The notes: a model not told the origin generated them from the sequence alone. Numbered from the stretch's first letter, positions 1-12,510 are shown. The stretch is DNA of 64,000 nt from Diadema setosum (GCA_033980235.1 CM067080.1:2899501-2963500); one strand, 5' to 3'. Translations and numbers: made by a program.

Positions 1-368
1 ATTTCACACCATATTTTTCCTTCAAAGTGGTACAATTTTCCAATAAATCCAAATAAGAACACAAAATCTGGCACGAAGTTTGCTTAAATATCGCTTAATC
101 ATGTTACAGTATCAAATTACCTGTTGGACATATAGTGTGTCAGCTCTGTCCATGGTATCATAGTGTTATCTTTCAGCAAAATTACCTTCATCTCCAATAG
201 AACCATTCATAATATCAGATATTGTAATAATAATTAAGCTCTGACATTACATTTTCCATTAAATTCACTTTCTTGGGAATAAAAAATCAAGACATTCCAT
301 CTCTTAAAGAGAACTTGAAATTTTGACCCCTAGGTTGACAAAAAGTGGCGCCTAACCGTGAAACGGGC

Positions 369-667
369 CATATGTGTATGTCTGTTGTGCCACAAAATAT
401 CCCATCATATAAAATTTTCGCAATAAAGCCTCTAAAAAATATAAGGAGATATCTGTATTTTTCTCAATAAACCGTAACTGTAGACAGTTTAATCTGGAAA
501 CATTTTTATTTTATCTATTGTTCACATTGTGTATATCTAACAATACTTAACGTTGATTTTACCGATTCAAATTTTTACAGTGTTGTTTCTATCCCAAACT
601 CACATTTTAGAACTATGTTTAAAAAGCAGCAATGCTTTAGTCTGCAAATGGTACATTATGCCTTTAA
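369..667 (+). mobile_element. TTAA repeat family 1, truncated copy
   Basis: Shares CATATGTGTA.GTCTGTTGTG, AATAAACCGTAACTGT and the end TGCCTTTAA with the copies at 9721, 55639 and 57480. The left end is lost: similarity begins near 369. It is non-coding. Confidence 0.8.
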
Positions 668-951
668 ACCTTAAAATTGTCACTGCATTAGATCGATTTA
701 GTAAAAATCCATCTTTGTTTTGATATTTTTGATATTGCCAGTATTTTGTGTTCCTCAATGCTATTATAAGATGTAAGAGGTCTTGAGGAATTTGACAATA
801 AGTTGTTATTAAATTGATTGATAGAGAAGGAGAAAAGACCTCACAAGGATGAAAGTAGATCATCATGGTCACATCTTGGGGATCAGTTTGGATGTACTAC
901 TTAGTAATATATTGTATGTGTTGTTTGAAGGTTTGCATGGTGAAGTTAATT

Positions 952-2023
952 AGGAAGAAAGATTTGCGGTGACACCATGTGTATGTAGTCCTTAGCCAGA
1001 TCGTTGTTTGGCAGAAGAGCCTAGAAAGAGGAGAAACGAAGAGGGAAGCGACATATGGGGGTTGTGAGGAGGGCAAAAAGTGAAGAGTGGGAGACAGTAT
1101 TTGGGCTAGAAGTTGAAGTTGCACTAGTGGAGACGGTAGAGAAAGGAACACAGAGAGTGGTAAGGAAGAATAGTGTGAGAATCAAGTAAGATGTTCGGAC
1201 ATCATTAGAAGGGGAAAGATGAAATAGAAGGGAAGAGGAAGAGGAAGGAGTTGAATGTTGGAGAATCATGGAGGACCACTACTTTTAATTTACACATTTC
1301 TTTACAGGTTATTTCTCTTGTCTTCTCTCCTCAGGTCTACACTTTAACCTTATTTTAATTTCTTATTTTTGCATTTCTCCCACAGGAACCTTTTCAGGAT
1401 GTAACTGTTATCAATTTCCTCTCCATTTTTTTTTCTCCTCCGCAGCATTTAATTATAGGATCCACACTAGCTCCCTCTAATTTACGTATTGAATTTCAAT
1501 TTGTTCTTTTCTTCTTCTTTTCATTGCCCCCCCCCCCCCTCTCTCTCTCTCCCTTCTCTCCACATATTCTCATCTCTCCTCTACTTACCCCTCCTTCGAG
1601 GGCTTATTCGTCCTTTCTCCATTGATTCGCATTCCATAGCCACACTGTTCGCCGACTTCATTCTCCTCTTGGTTTCATGAATCTTCACTGTTCTCCCCTA
1701 TCTCCATGATTCTCCCAACATTCAACTCCTTCCACTTCCTCTTCCCTTCTATTTCATCTTTCCCCCTCTAATGCTGTCCAAACATCTTACTTGATTCTCA
1801 CACTATTCTTCTGTACCACTCTCTGTGTTCCTTTCTCTACTGTCTCCACTAGTGCAACTTCAACTTCTAGCCCATTACTGTCTCCCACTCTTCACTTTTT
1901 GCCCTCCCTACAACCCCCATATGTCGCTTCCCTCTTCGTTTCTCCTCTTTCTAGGCTCTTCTGCCAAACAACGATCCGGCTAAGGACTACATACACATGG
2001 TGTCACCGCAAATCTTTCTTCCT
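952..2023. repeat. Large foldback element, ~320-bp inverted arms
   Basis: Arms 952-1274 and 1701-2023 are near-identical reverse complements; for example AACCCCCATATGTCGCTTCC in the right arm mirrors the left arm around 1050. They are separated by ~430 bases of pyrimidine-rich spacer with a poly-C run at ~1528-1539. The matching open frames on opposite strands are the same arm read twice, not genes. The element lies in the intron just upstream of desaturase exon A. Confidence 0.9.
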
Positions 2024-2154
2024 GATATATTGTAGATATCAAGTTCTTACAATTGTTCAAATTCTGTGCAATGTTTGATCCACTGCAGAGTGTGTATGTA
2101 TGTTTCCCTGCCGAATGGTACATTTTTGGCCATCTATCTGTCTGTTACATGCAG

Positions 2155-2301
2155 GAAGCATTCACAGCCTTTCACAATGATGAGGCGTTTGTGCGGAAGT
2201 ATATGAAGGCAATCCACATCGGAAAACTGCGCGATGAAGAAGTGGAGGAAAAAGACATTGTTAAAGACATGGAAGAGCTGCGGAAAACAGCTGAAAAGAT
2301 G
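2155..2301 (+). CDS. FADS: Desaturase exon A (b5-desaturase linker region)
   Basis: 49 codons, phase 0 at both ends. The acceptor follows TGTTACATGCAG and the donor is GTAAGT. It encodes EAFTAFHNDEAFVRKY... and ends RKTAEKM, which corresponds to the AFRAFHPDLEF...LRKTAEDM stretch of vertebrate FADS2 between the cytochrome b5 domain and the first membrane segment. It is highly charged (DEEVEEKD), as expected of the cytosolic linker. A large inverted-repeat element ends only ~130 bases upstream. The next exon is 5.9 kb away. Confidence 0.93.
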
Positions 2302-2947
2302 GTAAGTACACTTATAAACCAACTGTGTACATCAAAATTGCTTTCATATTAAGATACTGTTTGTAGGTGCTTGATATTTTGCAATGTGTTTTGTTGGTTT
2401 TTTTTGCATATATTTTTGAGAAATTTGTGACCTGATTGATTTTTATGAAATCAACAAATGGTGGAAAAGTGTTGCCGTAAATGTGTGCTGGTATCACCAG
2501 GATCCAGAAAGATGTCATCTCCTCTCCTAATGAGGAATGATTCTTTTCATCCCTTTGTTTGTCACTCTATTAACCAAATCTCAATTGTGAATTCACATGC
2601 AAAGTTGTCTTCCAACTCCACACGACCCAATTCACCAACTATATATCATGAGTTCCTTCACTATGTCAAATGAAAGCAGCACCTGTCTGGAAAATGTGAT
2701 CAAAAAAAAAAAAAATGCTCATAAATGCAATATGTGCACTGTTTTTCTTTTTGTATTCAAATTCATATTCAGCTTGCATGTTAAATTATGTAAGTGTTGA
2801 AATTTGATGTCATGCAAGATGGATATTTGTGGAATGAAGAAGGGATCAAATGTTGTAGCATGGAAACTGAAAAAAAGAAAAAAAAAGGAAAACAAATGAA
2901 GTCATTTGCATTCCATATCCCACAAATAATTTGTTAATAAATCTTTG

Positions 2948-3513
2948 TTAAAGGGAAGATAAACCCAAAGAGCAATGTGGATTGAGTGAAAGCAGCAAAA
3001 TTAGTAGAACACATCCGTGAAAGTTTGAAGAAAATCGGACAATCGATGCAAAAGTTATGAATTTTTAAAGTTTTGGTGTTGGAACCGCTGGATGAGGAGA
3101 CTACTAGAGGATATGACGTATGAGTGGACAACAATACAAAGAAAATATAAAGGAAATTCATCAAAAATTCACTTTTCTAGAATTATGAAAGAGCAATGGA
3201 CCAACCGCTTTCAGAAAGCAGGGAGAATAATTGCTACCCTTAACATATGTAAATATCAAGTTGATGGAATTTGTAATTTTCATGAAAAATGGATTTTTGT
3301 AGTATTTTCTTTATATTTTCTTGGTATTGTTGTCCACTCACACGTCATAACCTCTAGTAGTCTCCTCATCCAGCGGTTCCAACACCAAAACTTTAAAAAT
3401 TCATAACTTTTGCATCGATTGTCCGATTTTGTTCAAACTTTCACTCATGTGTTCTACTAATGCTCCTGCTTTCACTCAATCCACATTGCTCTTGGGGTTT
3501 ATCTTCCCTTTAA
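2948..3513. mobile_element. TTAA repeat family 3, palindromic element
   Basis: 566 bp with arms of ~190 bases (about 2948-3140 and 3325-3513). Ends are TTAA AGGGAAGATAAACCC and its near-exact reverse complement followed by TTAA. Internal conserved words include GTAGAACACAT and TGGATGAGGAGACTACTA. It has no coding content. Confidence 0.88.
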
Positions 3514-3557
3514 GGATGTGTTTACTATTTAGTCCATTCTATCATACGTAACAGAGG

Positions 3558-3921
3558 TTAAAGGGATGGTATGGTATTGGAGGAGATGAGGATTGCGAGA
3601 CATGGAGAAACCACTTATAAAATGTTACAGAGCATATCATTCTAAGAGTAATTCAAAGTTCTTGTGATGAAAATCGGTCTGGAAATGGGTGAGATATCCA
3701 AAAACAAAGTGAAACAAAGCGATCCTGATAAAAGTTGGGTCCCACTTTTTATCAGTATCGCTTGTTTTGGCTACCTCACCCATTTCAAAACCGATTATCA
3801 TCAAATAAATGCTACATGTACATATTCCATTTGGAATTACATGCTCTTTTAAAGAGGGTTCTCACCAAAAAAGTTTGAAACCTGAAGCCAGGTGTCAACC
3901 AAAACTATACCATCCCTTTAG
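3558..3921. mobile_element. TTAA repeat family 2 copy
   Basis: Begins TTAAAGGGATGGTATGG and ends ACTATACCATCCCTTTAG. The inner halves are inverted around 'GATATCCAAAAACAAAGTGAA'-like words. It abuts the family 3 element within 45 bases. Confidence 0.82.
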
Positions 3922-3999
3922 TCATCTCATGGATAATGAAACATAGACTAGGAATGCTGTAGTTCTCAAAGCAACAAGTAAATCTGTATTTATCTTGTT

Positions 4000-6300
4000 A
4001 AAAAAAAGTGCTAAAATAGCAAATGCTCATTGATGAATATGATGAACTGGAATGCAAAAATGTCTTCATGAAGTATGCTTTATAGTCATCTGTATTTGTC
4101 TGTTCATACAGTGCTCTCAAAATCTGTCAGTATGATTGTAGAACAGTTTTCATGCTACGCAAGTTTGACAAACAAGGGCGGGATTCATAGCATAGTAGAT
4201 GTTGTAATCAAAAGTTCACTGACCCCTTCACAAGTTCGGACTGCCTGCTGTGACAGTATAAATCTGCCATACAAATACAATGGAAGTTCACCTTCAAGGG
4301 GATTGGTATGCTGAAATCACCAGATCACATGGTGTGGCCAACCATCAATACAAGTATCTGATTGTGCCATGAACTTTATTGTAGGCAGTTTGGACTTCCG
4401 TTCCATTGTGAACTTCTTGCAACAGTTAAAGCTAGCCACCATATACATGTATTGTAGTGAACATGAAAGAAAACAGTGATAAGATACTTATGTTGTCTCT
4501 TTTGATGTCAGTAATCAGGAAGGAGGTTAGCTGGTACCAGATTTCTTCAGAGTATGACATGAAATATATTGATCTGATTGTCACATGATTTATCTGTCAA
4601 AAAGTTTTGATTGTGACCCCATTGTATACTACAGACATCCATACACCATGTAAGTCAAAGTCCAGGGGATCAACCTTGATGCTGTGTCTTTCTGCACGTA
4701 CACAAGTGCAATGTGTCCAAAAATCGTCTGTGTTTTGATCAATCAATGCAGGCGCTTAATTGGATTATATTTGTTTCTTTGTTTGGATTTTTCTTCAAAT
4801 GCACTTCCGAGAACATACATTGAATAGGCACAGTCTGCTCACTGTGTATCCACTGGTATCCAAATATCCCATCAAAATCATTTGATAAATATACTGTGAG
4901 CATACAAGTTTGTGTGTTATAGGAAATTTATGTAAACTCTTTTCTGTCAAAATGTAAATCAAGTACACTGGTGCAATGCTCTTACTGTATGTGTGTGTAA
5001 CAAAGAGTGTGACAGTCCCTCTGAATTTTTAGCTCTCATGAACCAAAGGCTTTACAGGTCAGTGAATTCTGTGACCTGGTGATGGATTCATTTGCACTCA
5101 TTCATCTGTACTGTGTCTGTAGTATTGATTCACAATTTTACAGAGAAAAAAAGAATATGCTTGTGAGTTATGGAGATTTAAGTAACATAAAATTGTCCTG
5201 GAATGAGGTCAAAACTCCAAAAATTTTCTGTGAACATTTATATTAGTCATATTTGTGTTTATCAAAGAATTCTTTGGAAAAAGCATTGACTTTGTCAGAC
5301 ATGGATTTGATTGAGTAGGGTCCATGATTGAAGATTTTGAAATGTTTGCTACTTGTACACCAGTTTTGAAGTGCTCAGTAATGTCTAGTCACCCCCATCT
5401 GTTTGACAAGGTATTTGAACTCTGATCTAGCATGCTTATCCCCCCCCCCCCCCCAGGTAAGCTGGACAGTCTGACTCTTATCCTGTTTGACAGAGATTTC
5501 AATCTATTTTCAGTTGATTGCCAAGTCAGGTGGATTTTTTTTTTTGTTTTTCAGTGAGTGTGTGTATTACATCAGAGTTGGACAAGGATGCAAGGGATTT
5601 TATAATCACTTTGACAGTATGAGATTAGTATCAGTTGGCAAAAATTATGCAGAGATATGACATATTGTTCAAGGATTTTATTGGTGTGTTTCTCTTTTTG
5701 TTTTGGTGAGGTACTGAATGATAAAATGAAACAAGCAAAGAAGTATACTGACTGTATAATTGCCAAGATAATTAATCCAATCTGTTTTGGATTTACTAGT
5801 GACTAATCATATATTATTTCACTATACCATAAAGACAGTTCAATCTTTGTTTCGTTGCATTTTACATTATATGTCTACATTGTCTGACACATCTCACGGT
5901 GAATTAACCTTTCCAAAATGAAGGAATTGGGGAATAGTTTTTATTTTGTGTGTGGGTGTGTGTGATTTAGTATGTCAGATATTTCCAGAAATCTAGTAAA
6001 ATCTCATAACTGGCAGTGTAACTTCCCACCACTTAACTTGTCACAATACATTCAGGACATGCACAGAGCATTACCTTGTTTAATAGGAAACATTCTTGAA
6101 AGTAAAAAATTAGATTGAACTGTATTTATTTCATTAAATCTGCACAAGATCAGGGGAGAATACAGTACTTTGCCTACTGAAATTTTTTTTAACTTGTTTC
6201 CAATTTAAGAATCTATTCCAAATTTAGCAACAAAGATACTTGTTAGAAGAATTGTGCAACTGGAAACACTATATGTCAAAGAAAAACATTGGGCTCAAAA
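4000..6300. other. Intron A-B interior, no feature recognised
   Basis: AT-rich intronic DNA with stop codons throughout all frames. The only notable items are a poly-C run (~5441-5454) and poly-T tracts. No exon, RNA gene or named repeat could be supported. Confidence 0.5.
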
Positions 6301-6322
6301 TAAAGAGAATTCTTTAGCTCTA

Positions 6323-6576
6323 GGCGGGGTCAGACTGGCAAAAGATCAAGAAGTTTAATATCGCGATCTTTAAGATCTCAAAGTTTTGCCAGTGTGACCG
6401 CAAACTTCCTGCGAAACTTCCCGCGAAACTTCTCGATCTGTTTGTGGGCGGTGCCTCCGAAGCGCGAGGTCATTGTCATGTGCACCATCGGATGGCGCAC
6501 TCTTGCTCCCGCGCGTACCAATGGCCCAAACTTCGCGATCTTAAACTTCTCGATCTTTTGCCAGTCTGACCGTGCC
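6323..6576. mobile_element. 254-bp inverted-repeat element (GGTCAGACTGGCAAAAGATC)
   Basis: The left end GGCGGGGTCAGACTGG... mirrors the right end ...CCAGTCTGACCGTGCC, with the reverse complement of GGTCAGACTGGCAAAAGATC at the right. The interior is locally CpG-rich (CGCGAAACTTC words repeated). It has no coding content and the superfamily is not assigned. Confidence 0.85.
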
Positions 6577-7901
6577 TTCTGTCATGGAAAGACGAAGACC
6601 TTGTAGTGTGAGAGACATTTGGCCAGGTTGCATTGATCTTCACTTGCTGCCCACCACGGTACTGCATTCGAAAACTGCCAATAGCGCCAGCCTGCTAGAA
6701 TAGATCGATTACCCGTCAGCAAACATACTGTGTATTGAAGCGTATACTTATTGGTTAATGTTCGACTCTTTGGCTGCTTGTGATACCAGACATGTATACA
6801 GATTGGATACAACTGTATGTTACAGTTGTACACGTGATTTCTCATTGCATCCCACCCTCATCCGAGTCAGGCCAGCCTTCATATACACTGTACTTCATGG
6901 TATCCCCATGCTACAAATTATGTTTTTATGTGTGTCTATGATTAAACACAAAGATTTAGCACTTACAAAACAACAGAAATGTGTTTTCTGATGGGACGTG
7001 ATGGGTTAAGAGAAAAGGATTGCACGGAGTGGGACCAAACAATGTTTACTGCAATACAATCAAGATATCACCATCTTGGGTATGGCCTGTGTGCAGGCTG
7101 AATGTCAATCTCAATGTCACATACAGCGTACACACTCATTGTCCACAGGAAGGCAAAATGGAATGCCTGTACAGTACATATGCAGTTAGGCTATTTTTCC
7201 AGACACTGCTGTGTTTTAGTAGAGTTAAACAAAGTCACGTATTTACAGTTTTATATTTTATCAAAGTAATTGAACAAAACTTTATTAACACAAGAGAACT
7301 GGAATCGAATTTCCATTTGGAAAAGAAAAAGAAATATGGTTGTGAGAGCTACAATAGTACTCTGCACCTAATGCTGTAGTAGATAAGAATGCGTCAATGT
7401 AGGGCAATTTGTCAATCAGTTGCAACGAAAACATCTTGGCGGAAGAATTTCATGAATTTTAATAGATCAGAATATTTGTTGAAAGAATATGACAGTCTCA
7501 GTATTATTAGATGCATAACGGGTACACAGTGAGATGGTGATACCATCGCAGAGTTAGCACACTGGACCATGGTCATCTGTGTTGAATACCAATGTCTATA
7601 GCTGAAATTACAAGATGTACTTCCAGTATGATGGATGACAAGCATATAATCAGTGCCACTGTGTTGCACCATTCTTACTTCCTTCAAGTGATGTCATACC
7701 TTTAATATCTTCTCAAAGTGATATTGTGCATAAAACACCTTCCTGTGCAATCTGATAATATATCATATTAAAGCCCGAAATATTGGCAAAGAACTCTTTC
7801 TTCCCCTCCCATATGACATTGATATGTAATCAATTTTTCATTATCGTAATGACAATGTCACAAGTGTATGTGAATTCATATGTATACCTACCGTATATAT
7901 T

Positions 7902-7995
7902 TTAACCCATTGAGGACGAGTCCCGAGTATACACCTGGCATGCGTCTATGGGAAATAAATGTTCTAGCAAAATGAAATTGTCCTCAACAGGCTAA
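7902..7995. mobile_element. TTAA repeat family 4 (~93 bp), copy 1
   Basis: Begins TTAACCCATTGAGGACGAGT and ends TTGTCCTCAACAGGCTAA. This short palindromic element has the family core CCCGAGTATAC. Confidence 0.85.
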
Positions 7996-8202
7996 TCATT
8001 ACACCTTGGTATTAAATACATCCCTTGTTGGCACTGTTCTCTTTAATGAAAAGTGGCCACCAGAGAAAAATGTTAATATCAAGCCCTGTATAAATGCATT
8101 CCCGAGTCCACAGACATGTGTTTGCTTGTAATATCTATGTTATGATTTGGCTCATCTTTGTATTCATTATGTTTGTATTTTTGTGTTTCTCCTGTATCCC
8201 AG

Positions 8203-8349
8203 GGTCTGTTCAATGCCAGCTTCTTCTTCTTCTTCCTGCAAGTGCTCCACATTCTGGCCCTGGAGGCAGCGGCCTATGTCATCATGAGGACGTATGGATT
8301 CTCCTGGTGGACATTCATTGTGTGCACATCCCTGATTGCCACTCTACAG
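8203..8349 (+). CDS. FADS: Desaturase exon B (first two membrane segments)
   Basis: 49 codons, phase 0/0. The acceptor follows CTGTATCCCAG; the donor is GTGCTT, which is weak, but the frame continues exactly into exon C. It encodes GLFNASFFFFFLQVL and FSWWTFIVCTSLIATLQ, two hydrophobic stretches matching the first transmembrane hairpin of FADS proteins. This exon is followed ~450 bases downstream by a repeat carrying clustered AGGTCA direct repeats. Confidence 0.93.
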
Positions 8350-8599
8350 GTGCTTTGATACATCAGCCCTGCTTTCTACTTCCAAGTTTAATCAGCAGTC
8401 AATTGGCAGGGCCCAAAATTGTTCCATTGCAGTGCTGGGTTATCCCAGAAGAAATGTTCATGTTTTGCCTCATGTTGTCTGACCAATATCATTTCCTGTT
8501 ACAAATTGTTGAGAGAAATATGGATCAAATGTGGAGAGTTTCCAGAACTCTTTTGTGTCACTCTCCAAATGCGAGTTTATGTTTTACCTCTTTCTGTGC

Positions 8600-9470
8600 C
8601 TCAGCCACGAAGTGGTGCTGGAGGCATTATGTTTTCGGGTTGTCCGTCCTTCCGTCCTTCAGTCCTTCCGTCCGTCCGTAATGAATTTTGTGGACAGCGT
8701 AACTAAAAAACCTTTTGAGGTATCCTAGTGAAACTTGGCATGTATGTGTATTAGGGGGTGAAATTGTGCCTATCAACTTTTGTGTGCACATGATCAAGGT
8801 CAAAGGTCAAAAGGTCAAGGTCAAATGCTTAAAATTTCACTATTTCCCCCATATCTATGCAATGCCTGAAGATATTTTCTTGAAACTTGGTGTATACGAG
8901 TATTGCCCAATTAAGATTCTCTGGTGAAAGTTTGGGGTCATGAGGTCAAAGGTCAAAAGGTCAAGTAAAAATGTTAAAATTTCACTTTTCTCTCCGTATT
9001 TATCTTGGAAATTGTTCAAAGTATCTTCATGGAACATAGTATATTGACTGACAGTGATTATCCAGGGAATTTGGGGTTCATGGGTCAAAGGGTCAGGGGT
9101 CAAAGGTCAAGGGCAGCACCTCAAAATTTTACTATTTCCCTCATATTTATGCAATGCCAGCAGGATTTTTTTTTTTTAACTTGGTGTATGCATGTATATT
9201 AAACCCAATATAGATTCTCTGGGAAGTTGTTTTTTTTTTTCTTTCTTTCTTTTCTTTTTTGACCAAAAAAAAAAAAAAGGTTTAAGGTCAAAGGTCAAAG
9301 ATCAAATGAAAGTACTGAACTTACTTCTTCCTCCGTATCTCGGAAGTGGCTCAAGTTGAAAATAGTTGAAAATGTAATCACACATTGTCCACATGTACTA
9401 GAGACCTATTAGGAGAATCATGCATTATGGTGGAGGCATACCAGTTGCCATAGCGACATTTCTAGTTTCA
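8600..9470. repeat. Dispersed repeat with four ~145-bp subunits and AGGTCA arrays
   Basis: The start resembles a common marine-invertebrate repeat (GGTGCTGGAGGCATTATGTT, then CCGTCCGTCC iterations); the end is GGAGGCATACCAGTTGCCAT. The interior repeats every ~145 bp, each unit ending in AGGTCAAAGGTCA-type direct repeats (8797-8823, 8943-8955, 9082-9109, 9285-9297) followed by 'AAATTTCACTATTTC'-like text. A poly-T/poly-A stretch interrupts it at ~9229-9279. Confidence 0.82.
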
Positions 9471-9720
9471 AGTGAGGAGTACAAAGCCAGCTCATGCAAC
9501 AAAAGCATCCAAGCTCCGCACACTCAAAAAAAAGTCCCCCAGGGAAAGAAGCAAAAGTTTACCAGCCTACACAAAGTTTCCATGCTAATTGGAAATTCGC
9601 TGTCATAATTACAGTTGAGTTGTTCATATGAAGTTATAATTTGTATCACATTGCAACACAAACCTTTGCAAATCAACCTGCAGCTGTAAACTGTATTGCA
9701 CAGCAACATTGCCAAGCAAC

Positions 9721-10084
9721 TTAAAGGTCCTGTTTACCTTTGGGAGCAGTGATTTCAAAAATGTTCAAAATATCACATTTGATACATATGTGTAGGTCTG
9801 TTGTGTCACAAAACATCCTACCATATAAGATTTTAGCAATGAAGCCCAAAATATAAGGAGATATCAGTGTCTTCTCAATAAACCGTAACTGTGGACGGTT
9901 CAGTCTGGGAACATTCTTATTATATAGTGTTTACATTTTGTGTATTTAACAACACTTAGCATAGATTATACGGATTAAATTGTTTACAGTGGTTGTTTCT
10001 ATCCCTGACTCACATTTTAGAACTATTTTAAAGCACTAATGCTGGGTTTTTGTTTCATCTGCAAATGGTAAATTATGCCTTTAA
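9721..10084 (+). mobile_element. TTAA repeat family 1, full copy
   Basis: 364 bp bounded by TTAAAGGTCC and GCCTTTAA, with no coding capacity. It lies in the intron 125 bases before exon C. TTAA target duplication is typical of piggyBac and Kolobok transposons; the superfamily is inferred only. Confidence 0.82.
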
Positions 10085-10209
10085 GATTCCCTCTTCTTGA
10101 TGTAAGTCAGGAAATCAGATGCAAGATTTTCAATGTCAGCTTCCCCTGTAATCTGAGACATACCCTCTGTGGTATCTGAGTTGAACTCTGTGTCATTTCC
10201 TGCCTGCAG

Positions 10210-10311
10210 GCCCAGTGTGGTTGGGTGCAACATGACTTTGGCCATCTGTCTTGCTTTAAATCTACCTTTTGGAATCACTTCTTCCACTATTTCCTCATGA
10301 GTTCCATCAAG
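10210..10311 (+). CDS. FADS: Desaturase exon C with histidine box 1
   Basis: 34 codons, phase 0/0. The acceptor follows CCTGCAG and the donor is GTAAGA. It encodes AQCGWVQHDFGHLSCF, matching AQAGWLQHDYGHLS of vertebrate FADS2. HDFGH (10231-10245) is histidine box 1, a di-iron ligand cluster. The exon lies 125 bases downstream of a TTAA-bounded repeat. An opposite-strand open frame covers the same bases but has no independent support. Confidence 0.95.
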
Positions 10312-10945
10312 GTAAGACTCACGATAAGTTTCAAAATTCATGTTGAAATTCATAGAATCCATTTTTATCCCATGTGATTGTTCCTTTTTTCCTGTCTGTA
10401 CAGGGTACAAGAAGGTAGTAAAGTTTACTTTCATTTTGTCACAATTTGATATTAGATAAAGTCATTGTTGTGCATTTTCCTCTTTCCCAACTTTGTGATA
10501 TCTGTCTGTTTATCTTTTTCATGGCAGTTTCTCTTATTTTTATTATTATCCCATTATTCTTTTATGATTTTTTTTCCCTGTATTTGAAGCTCTTTTGTTG
10601 TATACCTTGAATCTGTAAACATTCTTAGATTGGGTGATGATGTGCTTACTAATTTATTTTGTTATGTTTCATTTTTGTGGACCTTCCATTCTTCTTCCTT
10701 CTACTCCTCCTTCTTCTGCCCTTCCCCATCATGTCTCCTGTTCATTCAATTTTTCCCCTATTTTTCCTGTCGTCCTGCACCTCTTTCCAAAGATTCTCTC
10801 TGTTCATGTGCAAAGCTGTTATGAAAGCCAAACATGAAGAGTATTTCTTTGGCGTGTTATCGATTTTGAATAAAGAGTTTTATGCTATTTTATATAAAGT
10901 AAGATATTTCATTTTCCTTTGCACAACATTGATAAGGTTTTAAAA

Positions 10946-11123
10946 CTATCAGACAAAAAGACATTTGAAAATGTAGTTTTCATTTAAACATACTCATGGC
11001 GAAAATGCAATCATGGTCTTTAAGTGTAACAATCTATCAGACAAAAAGACATTTGGAAAATGTAGTTTTCTTTTAAACATACTAATGTTGAAAATGCAAT
11101 TATGGTCTTTAAGTGTAACAATC
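10946..11123 (+). repeat. 88-bp tandem duplication
   Basis: Two units with a period of exactly 88 (10946 and 11034), each starting CTATCAGACAAAAAGACATT and ending TTTAAGTGTAACAATC. Divergence is a few percent. It is intronic. Confidence 0.9.
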
Positions 11124-11695
11124 ATTTCATGTAATGTTAGAAAATAGTAAATTGTACACTGTATGTCACCAATTTACAAATACTACGTAGTACTAATAAT
11201 GTACTTGAACATGTACCCAGTGCAAGGCCAGGGCACAGCAGTTATTTGTTTAAATGAACTCTGAAACCAAAATTGTCTGATATTGTGGTAATCACCATCA
11301 ACAGAAATGAGTAATAGCCTCAGCATGTAGCATACTGTATGTCTGATGAGCAAGAGTGTTTTGAGTACTGGTTTGCCATTGCAACTAAATTTTACTCAAG
11401 TGGAGTTGATAGATGTAGCAGTCTTCTCATGCAACTTGCTGATGTGTGTGTGGAGTGCTATCAAGCTATTACTTGTATCAGTTTCTCCTCTAATTACATT
11501 TATGTCATATGATATCCTGCATGAAAGACAGTGTATGCGCACAAATTATGTGTGCCCTTAATTAGCCAATGTTAATGTGTCATTAAACATCATCATGTAA
11601 TTAGCTTTGTAAAAACCTTGTAAGAGATACATTGTGTATGAGTTGTTACAGATGGTGAATTACATAAAAGCCTGTTTTGATTCATATTCAATCTA

Positions 11696-11788
11696 TTAAC
11701 CCGTTCAGGACGAGTCCCGACTATACTCGGGCAAGCATCTATGAGGAATGCGTGTTGTAGCAAAATCAAACCGTCCTCAACGGGTTAA
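11696..11788. mobile_element. TTAA repeat family 4, copy 2
   Basis: Begins TTAACCCGTTCAGGACG and ends CGTCCTCAACGGGTTAA, a nearly exact 17-bp terminal inverted repeat. It lies in the C-D intron. Confidence 0.88.
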
Positions 11789-12338
11789 ATATGATAGCCA
11801 TGCTTGAATGGATTGGTGAGAATTGCATATTAATCTAATATGGCATAATCACTTGATATGCAGCTATTGGAGGGGTTTCAAACCATTTCCAAAGTATTAT
11901 TGTGTGCATCCCATTCCATTGATTTAAGCAGGGAGGTGGGAAGAGATCTTCACACCTCCCTGATTCAAGTAGTGCAATTGTATGCCTGTGAAGACAACAG
12001 CATTTATCATGTACTAGAATATGTGAAAATCAACCAATATTTCTGTCATGTACTAGCTAACATTTGAGTGGGGCATCCAGTGCAAGAATTTCATGTGAGG
12101 AATTTACAAATACATGGCTGTACACAAGGTTACCAGACAAAGTTCACTATTAAACACATGGCTGAAAATAAATACGGTAGAAACTGAAAAAAAAATAAAG
12201 AAGATTAACAAAAATTGCTCTTACTTGGCAATCACCTCATCAGATGTCAGAGATTTTTAGTCCCTTTTGTAAGAGTGAATAAGGTGATTCATTGTTTTCT
12301 TCTTTTGTACCCTGGTATATTTTTTGTTCACTCTCCAG

Positions 12339-12398
12339 GGCGCATCAACTAAGTGGTGGACACACATGCACTACCAGCACCATGCGAAGCCTAATGTG
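12339..12398 (+). CDS. FADS: Desaturase exon D with histidine box 2
   Basis: Only 20 codons, phase 0/0. The acceptor follows CACTCTCCAG and the donor is GTACGT. It encodes GASTKWW...[15 protein letters not shown] (12369-12383) is histidine box 2. It is short enough to be missed by open-frame searches, but the join to exon C (...SSIK|GAST) and to exon E (...KPNV|INKDPD) reproduces the family sequence without a gap. Confidence 0.95.
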
Positions 12399-12510
12399 GT
12401 ACGTAAGACCTCATGAAGCTTATCTCTCATGTCACAGATTATCATTTTACATTACAGATGAACCAATGGTATGAAAGGGAATGGTATTTGTGTAGAGTGT
12501 TCACTGTTTG

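Noticed and set aside
1..2154. Search for the cytochrome b5 exon (HPGG) and start codon of the desaturase
   Set aside because: Nothing matching was found; the stretch is a repeat copy, a foldback element and intron sequence.
10081..10434. Minus-strand 117-codon open frame over desaturase exon C
   Set aside because: It overlaps the conserved exon antisense, has no recognisable domain and no splice or start context; its length is explained by the constrained opposite strand.
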